Shown here piece after piece: positions 43,442 through 56,268 of a stretch of 64,000 nt of DNA. The stretch covers positions 88,726 to 152,725 of the forward strand of contig NZ_JACFXY010000010.1 of assembly GCF_014946725.1 (NCBI RefSeq), written 5' to 3'. Source of the stretch: Mixta mediterraneensis. Lineage in GTDB: Bacteria > Pseudomonadota > Gammaproteobacteria > Enterobacterales > Enterobacteriaceae. A program made the position numbers and the translations under genes. Position 1 is the stretch's first letter. Every line of letters begins with the position of its first letter. The notes below the pieces were generated by a model. It saw nothing but the letters and a program-made list of their open reading frames with translations. It was not told the origin of the DNA and ran no database searches.

Positions 43442-44406
43442 TCGTTAAAACCTCTTCCATGGGCGACGTGCTGCATACGCTTCCCGCGCTAACCGACGCC
43501 ATGCATGCTATTCCGGGCATCCGTTTTGATTGGGTGGTAGAGGAGAATTTTGCTCAAATCCCGAGCTGGCATCCTGCGGTCGATAAGGTCTTACCCGTCG
43601 CGATTCGTCGCTGGCGTAAACACTGGTTCGGTAGCCAACAGCGTGAAGAGCGGGTGTTATTCAAACGTGAATTACAGTCGCGTCAGTACGATATTGTGAT
43701 AGACGCACAGGGGTTAATTAAGAGCGCCGCGCTGGTCACGCGTCTTGCGCGGGGTGTGAAGCACGGCCAGGACAGCCGCAGCGCGCGTGAACCTTTCGTG
43801 AGCTGGTGGTATGACAAACGCCATGAAATCAGCAAGAAGCAACATGCTGTTGAGCGTACACGCGAGTTATTTGCCAAAAGTCTTGGCTATGAAAAACCGC
43901 AAACACAAGGCGATTACTCTATCGCGGCGCATTTCTCTGCGCTAACGACAAATGAAACCGTGCCGTATTTGGTTTTTCTTCATGCCACAACGCGCGATAA
44001 CAAGCACTGGCCAGAAGCGCACTGGCGTGAATTGATTGAGCAGGTCCAGCCGTTCGGATTAAAAGTAAAGCTGCCGTGGGGAGCAGAGCATGAACATCAG
44101 CGTGCCCGGCGCCTGGCAGAAGGATTTAATGATGTAGAAGTCCTGCCAAAACTGTCGCTGGAAGCCGTGGCGCAACAGCTGGCGGGGGCGCGTGCCGTGG
44201 TGTCAGTGGATACCGGTTTGAGTCATCTGACAGCAGCGCTTGACCGTCCAAACATTACGTTATACGGACCAACCGATCCGGGACTCATTGGCGGTTATGG
44301 CAAAAATCAGCAAATCGTCATCGCACCAGGGCATAACTTAACACAGCTTTCGGCCCAAACGGTCATTGAAAAACTCCGGGTCTTTTTAGCAGAAGGCGCT
44401 CAATGA
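43429..44406 (+). CDS. waaC: ADP-heptose:LPS heptosyltransferase I
   Basis: 325 aa. GT9 enzyme adding HepI to Kdo2-lipid A. N-terminal VLIVKTSSMGDVLHTLPALT with the catalytic Asp, VSVDTGLSHLTAALDRP and TLYGPTDPGL at the donor site. Start inside the end of waaF; stop overlaps the next gene (ATGA). Confidence 0.97.
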   Translation: MHVLIVKTSSMGDVLHTLPALTDAMHAIPGIRFDWVVEENFAQIPSWHPAVDKVLPVAIRRWRKHWFGSQQREERVLFKRELQSRQYDIVIDAQGLIKSAALVTRLARGVKHGQDSRSAREPFVSWWYDKRHEISKKQHAVERTRELFAKSLGYEKPQTQGDYSIAAHFSALTTNETVPYLVFLHATTRDNKHWPEAHWRELIEQVQPFGLKVKLPWGAEHEHQRARRLAEGFNDVEVLPKLSLEAVAQQLAGARAVVSVDTGLSHLTAALDRPNITLYGPTDPGLIGGYGKNQQIVIAPGHNLTQLSAQTVIEKLRVFLAEGAQ

Positions 44407-45482
44407 ATTATGTGTTGATCTATTTGCTGCTGGTGCCATTTCGGACGGTAATGCGGCTGTTTTATCGTCCAACCGGACGAAGTCTGGTGATTCAAACGGC
44501 TAAGATTGGCGATTTTATCAATATCACGCCGATGCTACGTGCATTAGGTCAGTCCGATGTATTAATTAGCAAAGCAGTGGAGCCGCTGGCTCGTCATGAC
44601 GATACAATTGCCCGCTATTTTTTGATTGAAGATGCCAGGCGTAGCTTTGCCGCCAAGCTAAAACTGGCGTTTACGCTGATGAATCGCTACGACAATGTTT
44701 ATCTGGTCCAACCTAACAGCGTGAACCTTTTTTTTGCGGCGCTATGTAATGCGTCAAATAAACAGTTTCTGCGTACCTATGTACGTAAGTCCTATCACGT
44801 CGTGTTCTATCGTAGCGCCAGTGGCGTTGTCGAGCACAGCAAACAGGATCTTACCCTGGACAGTTATCTCAAACTGATTAACCGTCAGTATCGATATACT
44901 GATTTTCCAAAACATGCGACCTCGCCTTTATGGCAACCGTCTTCTCCTCCCGCCGCGCTGCTCGCATCGCCACAAACAATTAAAATTGGAATCAGTATTT
45001 CAGCGGGAAACCGTGCCAAAACCATCCCAGCCACAACCTGGAAGAAATTACTGGATGGTCTGGCGAATCTGCCTTGCACCTACTACATATTTGGCCCGCC
45101 CGCCGAACAGCCATGGCTGGATGAGTTATTAAACTTAACAGGCCCAAAAGAGAATATCGTCAGCCTGATTGGGACATTAAAGTTAGAGGAGGTTCCCTGG
45201 GCAATCGGGCAGATGAACTTTTATATCTCGTCAGATTCGGGGAATGCTTATATCGCAGATGCACAAGCGATACCTGTCATTATGCTATACGGCCCTTGCG
45301 AAATCAGAGAGCAGCGCCCGGTTAACAACGTTTTATTTATTGGCCCTAAAAATAGCGTTGCATCGACATTTGTCTTTGCGACGCGTTTCCATTTTGATCA
45401 GCCAGCGGAAGAATTATTTGGGTTGAATGCGGAAAAAATCACCGAAATCCAGGCATTTATTAAGAATAACTCAGGACAATAA
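44403..45482 (+). CDS. GT9-like (heptosyltransferase-fold) glycosyltransferase, specificity unknown
   Basis: 359 aa. An N-terminal hydrophobic segment (MNYVLIYLLLVPFRTVMRLF) is followed by a heptosyltransferase-type start SLVIQTAKIGDFINITPML. The C-terminal half has GISISAGNRAKTIPATTWKK and SSDSGNAYIADAQAIPVIMLYGP, matching the GT9 donor-site block. It is translationally coupled to waaC and codes in the core locus, so it probably adds a heptose or related sugar to the core. Not one of the standard WaaF, WaaC or WaaQ. Lower GC and more AT-rich codons than waaC. Confidence 0.75.
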   Translation: MNYVLIYLLLVPFRTVMRLFYRPTGRSLVIQTAKIGDFINITPMLRALGQSDVLISKAVEPLARHDDTIARYFLIEDARRSFAAKLKLAFTLMNRYDNVYLVQPNSVNLFFAALCNASNKQFLRTYVRKSYHVVFYRSASGVVEHSKQDLTLDSYLKLINRQYRYTDFPKHATSPLWQPSSPPAALLASPQTIKIGISISAGNRAKTIPATTWKKLLDGLANLPCTYYIFGPPAEQPWLDELLNLTGPKENIVSLIGTLKLEEVPWAIGQMNFYISSDSGNAYIADAQAIPVIMLYGPCEIREQRPVNNVLFIGPKNSVASTFVFATRFHFDQPAEELFGLNAEKITEIQAFIKNNSGQ

Positions 45483-45488
45483 AGCACA

Positions 45489-46481
45489 ATGGCAATTATT
45501 CAGCTTGCAGACGCTGTACAGCAAAGTACAGTTTTAGTGAATACGCTCTCAGACACGGACGCGGCGCCCGTACATATCGCTTTTGGCATCAATCACGCTT
45601 ATGCACGTGGTTTAGGCATTACCCTTTTTTCGCTATTAATAAATCATCCACATACTGCTTTTCACGCCCACATTTTCTCTGATTCTCTTGATGAAAAAGA
45701 TGTAAAAAAACTGCAATCGCTGGCCGAAGCATATCCGCTCATCATTACTTTGCATATTTTTAACAGCACCTGGCTAGATAATTTGCCAGCAGTCGGACGC
45801 TATCCTAAAAGCATTTATTACCGTTTTTTGATTCCTGAAACCGTTGCGCGCTACAGTGACCGCGTTATTTATATTGATGCCGATACCTTGGTGGTGGGTG
45901 ATTACTCGCCACTGTTTATGCTGGATATTGGTCAGTATACGCTTTGTGCCTGTAACGACACGCCTCGGGCACGGCAAAATCAATGTAATAAGCTGGGACT
46001 ATCGTCAGGTAATTATTTTAACTCAGGCTTTATGCTCATCAATATTCCCCGATGGTTAGCCAGTAATACAACGGAACGGATCACCGATGTGCTGGTCAAA
46101 CAAGGCACGGAGTTTGGGTTTCCCGATCAAGACGCATTGAATTTGGTACTGGAAGAGGATGTGTTGATTCTGCCGGAACGCTATAACCATATCTATGACA
46201 TCATCGCCAATAAGGTCTGGCACGCATTCCGCGTGCCGGAAGATACCGTCATGATTCATTATACGGGCAAGTGTAAACCCTGGCATGCGTGGGGCGGCGG
46301 CGATCTTTCTTTGATTTATTTCGATTATTATCAACGCTCACCCTGGGCTGATCAGCCGCTTGATTTACCTGGAAATCATAAAGAAATGAAGCGATTTTCT
46401 CGTATCAAATGGCATCAAAAACATTACGCTGAAAGTGTTTCCTGGATGATGAATTACATCAGACATAAGTTTTTTAACTGA
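45489..46481 (+). CDS. GT8 family LPS core glycosyltransferase (WaaI/WaaO/WaaJ-like)
   Basis: 330 aa. Retaining glucosyl/galactosyltransferase fold. N-terminal HIAFGINHAYARGLGITLFSL, DxD metal site D130-A-D132 (VIYIDADTLVV), FNSGFMLINI, DQDALNLVL and the C-terminal HYTGKCKPWH block are all present. Such enzymes add the alpha-linked hexoses of the LPS outer core. Which residue this one adds cannot be told from sequence. 6 bp after the previous gene and 8 bp before waaL. Confidence 0.85.
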   Translation: MAIIQLADAVQQSTVLVNTLSDTDAAPVHIAFGINHAYARGLGITLFSLLINHPHTAFHAHIFSDSLDEKDVKKLQSLAEAYPLIITLHIFNSTWLDNLPAVGRYPKSIYYRFLIPETVARYSDRVIYIDADTLVVGDYSPLFMLDIGQYTLCACNDTPRARQNQCNKLGLSSGNYFNSGFMLINIPRWLASNTTERITDVLVKQGTEFGFPDQDALNLVLEEDVLILPERYNHIYDIIANKVWHAFRVPEDTVMIHYTGKCKPWHAWGGGDLSLIYFDYYQRSPWADQPLDLPGNHKEMKRFSRIKWHQKHYAESVSWMMNYIRHKFFN

Positions 46482-46830
46482 GGGCGGCAATGCGCATCGT
46501 TCATTTTGCGAAATTCATCTTTACTGAAGATATGCGTGCAAAGCTGTTTTACTGCCTGACGATCATTTCGATGGCGTTTTTTCTCTATTCCGGAGAAGTA
46601 TCGCGTAATACCTACTATTTTCTGACTTATTTGTCTCTGCTCAGCACATTCTGGATCATCTGGCGCGATAAAAAAGTATTTTTTTACTGGCTGCCTACTT
46701 TGTTTTTACTGTTGGGTCTCAGTAAATGGTTATGGGCAACTATCACCACGAATCAACAATTACCGTTAATTGGGGAGCACTATCGCATCAGCGGTAAGAG
46801 GATGATATTAGGCGCTTTTGTGCTTTATAT

Positions 46831-47886
46831 GGCTTTGTTGAATAAATCGAACTTTTGCTGAGTTGAAGGATCAGATCACGCATCCTCCCGACAACACAGA
46901 CCGTTCCGTGGCAAAGCAAAAGTTCAAAATCACCAACTGGCCCACCTACAACAAAGCCCTCATCAACCGTGGCTCCCTCACTTTCTGGCTGGACGATGAA
47001 GCGACTCATGCCTGGTATGAGTCGGCAACGCCTTCATCACGGGGAAGACCTCAGCGCTATTCTGACCTTGCCATCACCACCGTCCTGATGATTAAACGCC
47101 TGTTCCGGCTGACCCTGCGGGCTGCGCAGGGTTTTATTGATTCCATTTTTGCCCTGATGAACGTTCCGTTGCGCTGCCCGGATTACAGCAGTGTCAGCAA
47201 GCGGGCAAAGTCGGTTAATGTCTGTTTCAAAACACCCACCCGGGGTGAAATCGCACACCTGGTGATTGATTCCACCGGGCTGAAGGTTTTTGGTGAAGGC
47301 GAATGGAAAGTCAAAAATCACGGCAAAGAGCGCCGTCGTACCTGGCGGAAGCTGCATCTGGCCGTTGACAGCAGAACACATGAAGTCATCTGCGCGGACC
47401 TGTCTCTGAACAACGTCACGGACTCAGAAGCTTTCCCGGGTCTTATCCGGCAGACACACAGAAAAATCAGGGCAGCCGCAGCAGACGGCGCTTACGACAC
47501 CCGACTCTGTCACGATGAACTGCGGCGCAAGAAAATCAGTGCCCTCATCCCGCCCCGAAAAGGAGCGGGTTACTGGCCCGTAGAGTACGCAGACCGTAAC
47601 CGTGCAGTAGCGAATCAGCGGCTGACCGGGAGTAATGCCCGGTGGAAATGGACAACAGATTACAACCGTCGCTCGATAGCGGAGACGGCCATGTACAGGG
47701 TAAAGCAACTGTCCGGAGGTTCACTGACGCTGCGTGATTACGATGGTCAGGTAGCAGAGGCTTTGGGCATGGTGCGTGCGCTGAATAAAATAACGAAGGC
47801 TGGTATGCCAGAAAGCGTGCGTATTGCCTGAAAACCCGGTCAGCTACAGAGTCACTCGTCCTGAAGCTGATTTATTCAACAAAGCC
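46831..47886 (+). mobile_element. IS903-type element (IS5 family, 1056 bp) in waaL
   Basis: Perfect 18-bp terminal inverted repeats GGCTTTGTTGAATAAATC / GATTTATTCAACAAAGCC, flanked by a perfect 9-bp target duplication GCTTTATAT at 46822-46830 and 47887-47895. Length and ends match IS903. The transposase is intact, so the copy is probably active and the insertion recent. Confidence 0.97.
46908..47831 (+). CDS. IS903-type transposase (IS5 family, DDE)
   Basis: 307 aa from GTG 46908 (MAKQKFKITNWPTYNKALIN), the IS903 length; the frame is open to TTG 46863. DDE residues lie in LVIDSTGLKVFG, AAADGAYDTR and the glutamate of NRRSIAETAMYRVKQL. Complete. Confidence 0.95.
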   Translation: MAKQKFKITNWPTYNKALINRGSLTFWLDDEATHAWYESATPSSRGRPQRYSDLAITTVLMIKRLFRLTLRAAQGFIDSIFALMNVPLRCPDYSSVSKRAKSVNVCFKTPTRGEIAHLVIDSTGLKVFGEGEWKVKNHGKERRRTWRKLHLAVDSRTHEVICADLSLNNVTDSEAFPGLIRQTHRKIRAAAADGAYDTRLCHDELRRKKISALIPPRKGAGYWPVEYADRNRAVANQRLTGSNARWKWTTDYNRRSIAETAMYRVKQLSGGSLTLRDYDGQVAEALGMVRALNKITKAGMPESVRIA

Positions 47887-48842
47887 GCTTTATATTGTCC
47901 ACCGCCTCAGTCCAAAATGGACGCTGTCGCCGCGCATGGTGCAGACCGGAACATTAATGCTGTGCTTAATGTTAATCCTTATCACCCTGACAGGTATCCA
48001 TGGCTTTATGGTAACCGGCGAGCGACCCAAAATAAATTCTGATGCCGCCACGTCGGGTGCGTATATGTTTACGTTACTGGCTCTCGTCACCCTTTGGTCA
48101 ATCCGTAAGGCTTTTCCACGTCATTATCCGTTACCGTTTTTCCTGATTTTATTTGTTTCGTTTATTTTATTAGGCGTTTCTGAAACCCGCTCAGCGATCC
48201 TGCTATTTAGTTTATTTTTCCTTGTGGCGATTATTCATCACATCATGGTGTCGCCCTGGCGTACACGCGTGATGTGGATAAGCCTGTTTGCTGCCCTTTT
48301 AATAGCAGCAACCTTTAGCGCAGCAAAATATTCCTCTCATCTGCTTAACCGTATCGAAACGGTGAAAACGGAAATTGAACAGTATCAGAACGGTGATACC
48401 AGCACGTCAATTGGTGGCCGAATCGGCATGTGGCAAGCAGGACTTTGGGCGTTCACACAACACCCATGGGGCCAATCAGCAGACAGCAGAAATCAGGAAG
48501 CTAAACACTGGCTTGATATTCACCAACCCGATAACCAAATCGCCTATCTGAATATTCAGTATCATACTCACAATGACATCATCGAGAGTTTATCCTTACA
48601 AGGCATTGCTGGTGGTATCACGATGATAGCGTTTTTTGTGGCCCTGCTCGTTTCCCCTTTATGCGGTAAAAAACGTTACTACGAAGGACTACTGCTCGCC
48701 ATTCCTGTGATCTATTTCAGCATGGGCGATTCCCAGTTTTATAATCGCGAATCTCCCTATTTTATTCTTTTAATCTGGGGTTATTTTGTCATGATGCGGC
48801 AATATTCCGCTTCTGTAACTTCGGCAGGGCTTAAATATTGCC

Positions 48843-49838
48843 ATGGTAAATTTATCTGATTCCCCCTTGCTCAGCATTATTACTCCCATGTATAACGCGG
48901 GCAGCATGTTCGATGAATTTATGCATTCATTACTTGCGCAGTCACTGGCATCGCTGGAGATCATCATTGTTAATGATGGATCCAGCGATGGTTCTGGTGA
49001 GCGCGCTGACGCCTACGCGCAGCAGCATCCACATATTCAGGTAATTCATCAGGAAAATGGTGGCGTATCACGTGCACGCAATGCCGGTTTAGCCATTGCA
49101 CGTGGTAAATATGTCACCTTCCCCGATGCGGATGACACCATGGCGCCCAGAATGTATCAGATACTGGTAGAAATGGCTGAAGCGGATAATCTGGATGCAG
49201 CTCAGTGTAACGCTGAATGGTTTTTTAAACGGGACCAACGAGCTAAGCCACTCATTCCTCTGGTTCGTTTGCGTAGTACGGGTGTACTCGATGGTGCTAA
49301 ATGGTTAAGCACCGCGCTGAAAACGCGTCGCTACATGCATGTAGTCTGGTTAGGCATTTACCGTCGGGCATTAATTGAAGAGCATCAATTACAGTTCGAG
49401 CCAGGTCTGCATCATCAGGATATTCCATGGACCACCGAGTTTATGCTGCTGGCAAAACGTGTACGTTATACTGATGAGATCCTTTATCGCTATTATATGC
49501 ATGATGCTTCCATCAGCAATTGCAAACGTACCGGCCAGCGTAATGTGGAATATCAACGGCACTATTTAAAAATTGCCCGCATGCTGGAAGAACTCAATCA
49601 ACATTATCGCGGCGTGACAAAAATATATCCCGCCTTCCATTATCAAATTACCCATGAAGCGCTTAGCGTTTGCCATAGCGTACGGCGAGAGCCGGACGAA
49701 AATGCACGCAACGCTATCATTGCAGATATTTTCTCAACCGGAACCCATCGATGCATGCTGCGAAACGCGCGAGGCGTGAAACAGTGGTATCAGCTTTTGC
49801 TGTGGCTCAGCCGCCTTTATCGCTGGCGTTACACTTAA
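48843..49838 (+). CDS. GT2 family glycosyltransferase of the LPS core
   Basis: 331 aa. GT-A fold with LSIITPMYNAG, VNDGSSDGS at 43-51 and the DxD-type DADD at 95-98, then a C-terminal region rich in His, Arg and Tyr. Inverting glycosyltransferase, donor and acceptor unknown. Starts inside the waaL 3' end, so it is translationally coupled to the ligase gene; the IS903 may have polar effects on it. No equivalent in the E. coli K-12 core locus that I recognise. Confidence 0.8.
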   Translation: MVNLSDSPLLSIITPMYNAGSMFDEFMHSLLAQSLASLEIIIVNDGSSDGSGERADAYAQQHPHIQVIHQENGGVSRARNAGLAIARGKYVTFPDADDTMAPRMYQILVEMAEADNLDAAQCNAEWFFKRDQRAKPLIPLVRLRSTGVLDGAKWLSTALKTRRYMHVVWLGIYRRALIEEHQLQFEPGLHHQDIPWTTEFMLLAKRVRYTDEILYRYYMHDASISNCKRTGQRNVEYQRHYLKIARMLEELNQHYRGVTKIYPAFHYQITHEALSVCHSVRREPDENARNAIIADIFSTGTHRCMLRNARGVKQWYQLLLWLSRLYRWRYT

Positions 49839-49911
49839 CCACAATGGTTGGCTTTAACCTCAAAAAGCTTTTCCCTACAATCAGCCCATAAAAATTTGAG
49901 AACAATGGACT

Positions 49912-50988
49912 ATGGCAAGCCCGATGGCAGCAAACACTTCTCCGCAAAATATTTTGCTTATTAAATTACGCCATCATGGCGATATGCTGCTGACGACACC
50001 TGTCATTAATGCGCTTCATCAGCATTATCCACAGGCGAATATTGATGTGCTGCTCTATCAGGAAACACGTCCAATGCTGGACGCGCATCCGGCAATACGT
50101 CATTTTCATATTATTGACCGCAAGTGGAAAAACGAAGGGAGCTGGCGCAAATTTGCACATGAACGTGCGCTAATCGCCGCTATTCGTGCCAGTCATTATG
50201 ATGTAGTCATCAATCTGGCTGATCAATGGCGCGCGGCGATCGTGACGCGTTTATCAGGTGCGCCGCTGCGCATCGGTTTCGCCTTTAAAAAGCGGGATAA
50301 TCCATTCTGGCGGTTTTGCCACAACCAATTGGTTCCTACTAACGATCACAATGCATTACATACTATTGAGCAAAATATGACTGCGCTGGCGCCGCTGGGC
50401 ATCAGCCGTGAAAACGCATATGCGTCAATGTATTACAGCGAAAGTGATAAGCAAATTGTCCTTACTCAACTGGCTAAAAGCGGCATAACGTCACCTTTTA
50501 TTGTGGTACAGCCAACCTCGCGCTGGGGTTTTAAATGCTGGGAAGATGAGAAATTCGCGGCCACCATTGACCAGTTGGCGCAGCCCGGCCGCAAGATAAT
50601 CCTCACTGCGGCGCTGGATAAAAAAGAGCTGGCGATGATTAAGCATATTCAGTCTCTGAGCCAATCGCCTGAAGTGATCTCATTCGCAGGAAAACTCTCA
50701 TTGCCGCAACTGGCAGCGCTGATTGATCACGCGCAGCTATTTATTGGTGTTGATTCGGCACCCATGCATATGGCAGCGGCACTGGATACACCATGCATTG
50801 CGCTATTTGGCCCAACCAAATTGCAACAGTGGCGTCCCTGGGGCAAAAACAATCGCGTGATCTGGGCTGGCGATTACAGTTCGCTACCTTCGCCGGACTC
50901 CATTGATACTAAAACTGAACAGCGTTTTCTTTCAGCCATTCCGGTTGAAGATGTGGTTGCAGCCGCCAGGAGCTATTTAAATGAATAA
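49912..50988 (+). CDS. waaQ: LPS heptosyltransferase III
   Basis: 358 aa, GT9. Adds HepIII to HepII. NILLIKLRHHGDMLLTTPVI at the N-terminus, VVQPTSRWGFKCWEDEKFA and GVDSAPMHMAAALDTPCIALFGP at the donor site are typical of WaaQ. A new transcription unit may start here, as 73 bp separate it from the GT2 gene. Overlaps the next gene by 8 bp. Confidence 0.93.
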   Translation: MASPMAANTSPQNILLIKLRHHGDMLLTTPVINALHQHYPQANIDVLLYQETRPMLDAHPAIRHFHIIDRKWKNEGSWRKFAHERALIAAIRASHYDVVINLADQWRAAIVTRLSGAPLRIGFAFKKRDNPFWRFCHNQLVPTNDHNALHTIEQNMTALAPLGISRENAYASMYYSESDKQIVLTQLAKSGITSPFIVVQPTSRWGFKCWEDEKFAATIDQLAQPGRKIILTAALDKKELAMIKHIQSLSQSPEVISFAGKLSLPQLAALIDHAQLFIGVDSAPMHMAAALDTPCIALFGPTKLQQWRPWGKNNRVIWAGDYSSLPSPDSIDTKTEQRFLSAIPVEDVVAAARSYLNE

Positions 50989-52114
50989 GTTACGTCTGGC
51001 GATTGTACGCCAGAAATATCGTCCCGATGGCGGTGCCGAGCGCTTTATTTCACGCGCCCTGGAAGCGCTGGGCAGTGAACAGTTGGACCTGAATATCATT
51101 ACCCGCCACTGGCAGGGTATACCCCATCCTGACTGGCATCTGCATATCTGTAATCCCGCCAAATGGGGGCGTATCTCACGGGAACGTGGCTTTGCTCGTG
51201 CGGCACGCGCCTGCTGGGAACGGGAGAAATTTGATATTGTGCAAAGCCATGAGCGCATCGCCGGTTGCGATATTTTTCGTGCTGGTGATGGCGTCCATCG
51301 CGTCTGGCTTGAACAGCGTGCACGCCTTGTATCGCCATGGCAGCGCCTGAGCGCCACCCTCAGTCCTTATCATCGCTATGTATTACAGGCAGAAGCGGGA
51401 ATGTTCCATTCTCCGGCGCTTAAGGCGGTAATCTGCAATTCAGAGATGGTAAAAGGCGATATTTTGCGCTGCTTTTCGCTTGATGCCAGTAAAATTCATG
51501 TGATTCACAACGCAATTGATACTTACCACTTTCAACCCGCAACCGAGGCTACCCGTCACGCCAGTCGTCAACAGCTTACGCTGCCAGACAGCGCCACGGT
51601 GCTGGTCTACGTGGGTTCAGGCTTTGAGCGGAAAGGCCTGAAGGCCGCAATTGAGGCGGTAGCCCGTAGCAATCGCTACCTGATAGTCGTGGGGCAAGAT
51701 AAACAGTTGCAGCGCTACCAACAGCTGGCGAATCAGCTGAACTGTCTGGATCGCCTGCGCTTTGTCGGCGTTCAGCAGGATGTACAACCGTTCTATCATG
51801 CCGCCGATGGTTTATTACTGCCTACGCTCTACGATCCCTTCCCGAATGTGGTGCTGGAGGCGATGGCTTGCGGCTTACCGGTGATCACCAGTACCGGCTG
51901 TGGTGGCGCTGAGTTTATAACGGCTGGTCAGGAAGGCTTTGTCTGCGATGCGTTGAATATCAACGCGTTAAACCGGGCTATCAATGCTATTCCGTCACTC
52001 GCTGTCGATTCAGGCATGGGTGAGGCTGCGCGCCGTAAAGTTGAGCCTTATGGTCCGCAAAGGTTAGCTAAGGCCTTAACTTCGCTGTATCAACAGGTGC
52101 TAAACGCTAACTGA
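50981..52114 (+). CDS. wabG: GT4 family LPS core glycosyltransferase (WabG-like)
   Basis: 377 aa. Two-domain GT-B retaining enzyme. N-terminal RLAIVRQKYRPDGGAERFIS, acceptor region SHERIAGCDIFRAGDGVHR, donor motif VGSGFERKG and the C-terminal PTLYDPFPNVVLEAMACGLP. From memory it is closest to Klebsiella WabG (GalA to HepII) rather than E. coli WaaG (Glc to HepII); the sugar is therefore uncertain. Coupled to waaQ. Confidence 0.75.
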   Translation: MNKLRLAIVRQKYRPDGGAERFISRALEALGSEQLDLNIITRHWQGIPHPDWHLHICNPAKWGRISRERGFARAARACWEREKFDIVQSHERIAGCDIFRAGDGVHRVWLEQRARLVSPWQRLSATLSPYHRYVLQAEAGMFHSPALKAVICNSEMVKGDILRCFSLDASKIHVIHNAIDTYHFQPATEATRHASRQQLTLPDSATVLVYVGSGFERKGLKAAIEAVARSNRYLIVVGQDKQLQRYQQLANQLNCLDRLRFVGVQQDVQPFYHAADGLLLPTLYDPFPNVVLEAMACGLPVITSTGCGGAEFITAGQEGFVCDALNINALNRAINAIPSLAVDSGMGEAARRKVEPYGPQRLAKALTSLYQQVLNAN

Positions 52115-52204
52115 CAAGTCAGATGAGTGCGCGTGGCGTTTCTGTTACCATGCCGCAATCTAATTTTTTGTATTTTTTGACACCAACATGTCGTAACGGT
52201 AACT

Positions 52205-53478
52205 ATGACGACCATTTACACCGCATTGCTTTATCTTATCCAGCCACTGATTTGGCTGCGCCTGTGGCTGCGCGGTCGTAAAGCTCCGGCATACCGTAAG
52301 CGCTGGGCCGAGCGTTACGGCTACTGTGTGGGCAAAGTTCAACCCGGCGGCATTGTGCTGCATTCAGTTTCCGTTGGCGAAACCCTGGCCGCTGTTCCGC
52401 TGGTGCGGGCGTTACGCCATCGTTATCCCACCTTGCCAATTACCGTTACAACGATGACGCCAACTGGATCGGAGCGTGCACAGTCAGCGTTTGGTAAGGA
52501 TGTGCATCACGTTTACCTGCCTTACGATTTACCCGGTTCTATCAATCGTTTCCTGGATACGGTGAACCCACGGTTAGTGATCATCATGGAAACCGAACTG
52601 TGGCCGAATATCATTCGTATACTGCATCAACGCCAGATTCCATTAGTCATCGCTAACGCCCGTTTATCAGCACGCTCCGCTAAAGGCTATCGCAAACTGG
52701 GCAACTTTATGCGTCAACTATTGCAGAGCATCACGCTGATAGCCGCGCAAAACGCTGAAGATGGTGAGCGTTTCCTTGAACTCGGCCTGAAACGTTCACA
52801 GTTAACGGTTACGGGCAGCCTGAAATTTGATATTTCCGTTACGCCGGAGTTGGCCGCGCGAGCAGTAACCCTGCGTCGCCAATGGGCCTCGCGTCGTCCC
52901 GTGTGGATTGCTACCAGCACTCACGAAGGTGAAGAGGCGATCGTACTGGATGCGCATCGTCGCTTGCTGCAAACTTTTCCCAGTTTGCTGTTAATTTTGG
53001 TGCCGCGCCATCCAGAGCGTTTCAACGATGCGCGAGAACTGACGCAAAAACGCAACTTCAGTTTTATCTTGCGCAGCAGTGGCGAGATCCCTTCCAGCTC
53101 TACTCAGGTTGTCATCGGCGATTCAATGGGTGAGTTAATGTTGTTGTACGGTATTGCTGATTTAGCATTTGTCGGCGGCAGTCTGGTTGAGCGTGGTGGA
53201 CACAACCCGCTGGAGCCAGCAGCACATGCTATTCCTGTCTTGATGGGCCCGCATATCTGGAATTTCAAAGATATTTGCAGCAAATTGCAGGAAGCACAGG
53301 GGTTGATCATCGTTACGGACGTCATCTCGCTTGAGAAAGAAGTGACTAATTTACTCCAGGACGATGATTATCGCCGTTATTACGGCCGTCATGCGGTGGA
53401 TGTGCTGCACCAGAATCAGGGCGCACTACAGCGTCTTTTACAGTTACTTGAACCTCATTTACCGCCACGGGCCCATTA

Positions 53479-53479
<1 letters not shown>
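52205..53479 (+). CDS. waaA: Kdo transferase (3-deoxy-D-manno-octulosonic acid transferase)
   Basis: 424 aa (E. coli 425). Bifunctional GT30 adding two Kdo to lipid IVA at the inner membrane. N-terminal membrane segment, then [19 protein letters not shown] with the catalytic Glu, [11 protein letters not shown], and [19 protein letters not shown] at the donor site. Stop overlaps the waaE ATG (TAATG). 90 bp of upstream sequence may hold its own promoter. Confidence 0.98.
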
Positions 53480-55543
<2,064 letters not shown>

Positions 55544-55569
55544 AGCCTCTCCTCAGCGTTTTTCACAAA

Positions 55570-55598
55570 CAAAAAACCCGGCCGGAGCCGGGTTTTTA
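55570..55598. terminator. Terminator of rpmBG
   Basis: AACCCGGC-CGGA-GCCGGGTT stem with A-run before and T-run after, between mutM and rpmG. Confidence 0.9.
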
Positions 55599-55612
55599 GC
55601 AGAACACCAAAA

Positions 55613-55783
<171 letters not shown>

Positions 55784-55791
55784 TCAGTTCC

Positions 55792-56049
<258 letters not shown>

Positions 56050-56268
56050 TCAGCTCGAGCTTTAAAAATTAGGTTTTGGCCGCCTCGTCAGGCTTGCAGC
56101 CCGCCAGGCGAGTTCCATGGAACCCGCTAAGCTGGCCTAACCGCCAAACCCGAGATTCTCAAAGGTGGCGTAGTATACGCCGCTCGGCGCAAGTGCTCAA
56201 GTCCCGAACAGATAAAGATCCCGAATGATCGGGTAAAAAGCCATCATCCGGCCTCCCTTTCCTTACTC

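Larger units (their letters stand above)
46490..48859 (+). pseudogene. waaL: O-antigen ligase, interrupted by IS903-type element
   Basis: Two pieces in one frame: 46490-46830 and 47896-48859. Joined after removing the IS and one 9-bp repeat they give about 434 aa, a normal WaaL length, with many transmembrane helices and the Wzy_C/ligase region GVSETRSAIL, GGRIGMWQAGLWAFTQHPWG and the conserved HNDIIESLSLQGI loop (essential His). WaaL joins undecaprenyl-linked O-antigen to the core in the periplasm. The IS stops the first piece at codon 124, so the strain should make O-antigen-free LPS unless another ligase exists. The 3' end overlaps the next gene by 17 bp. Confidence 0.9.
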
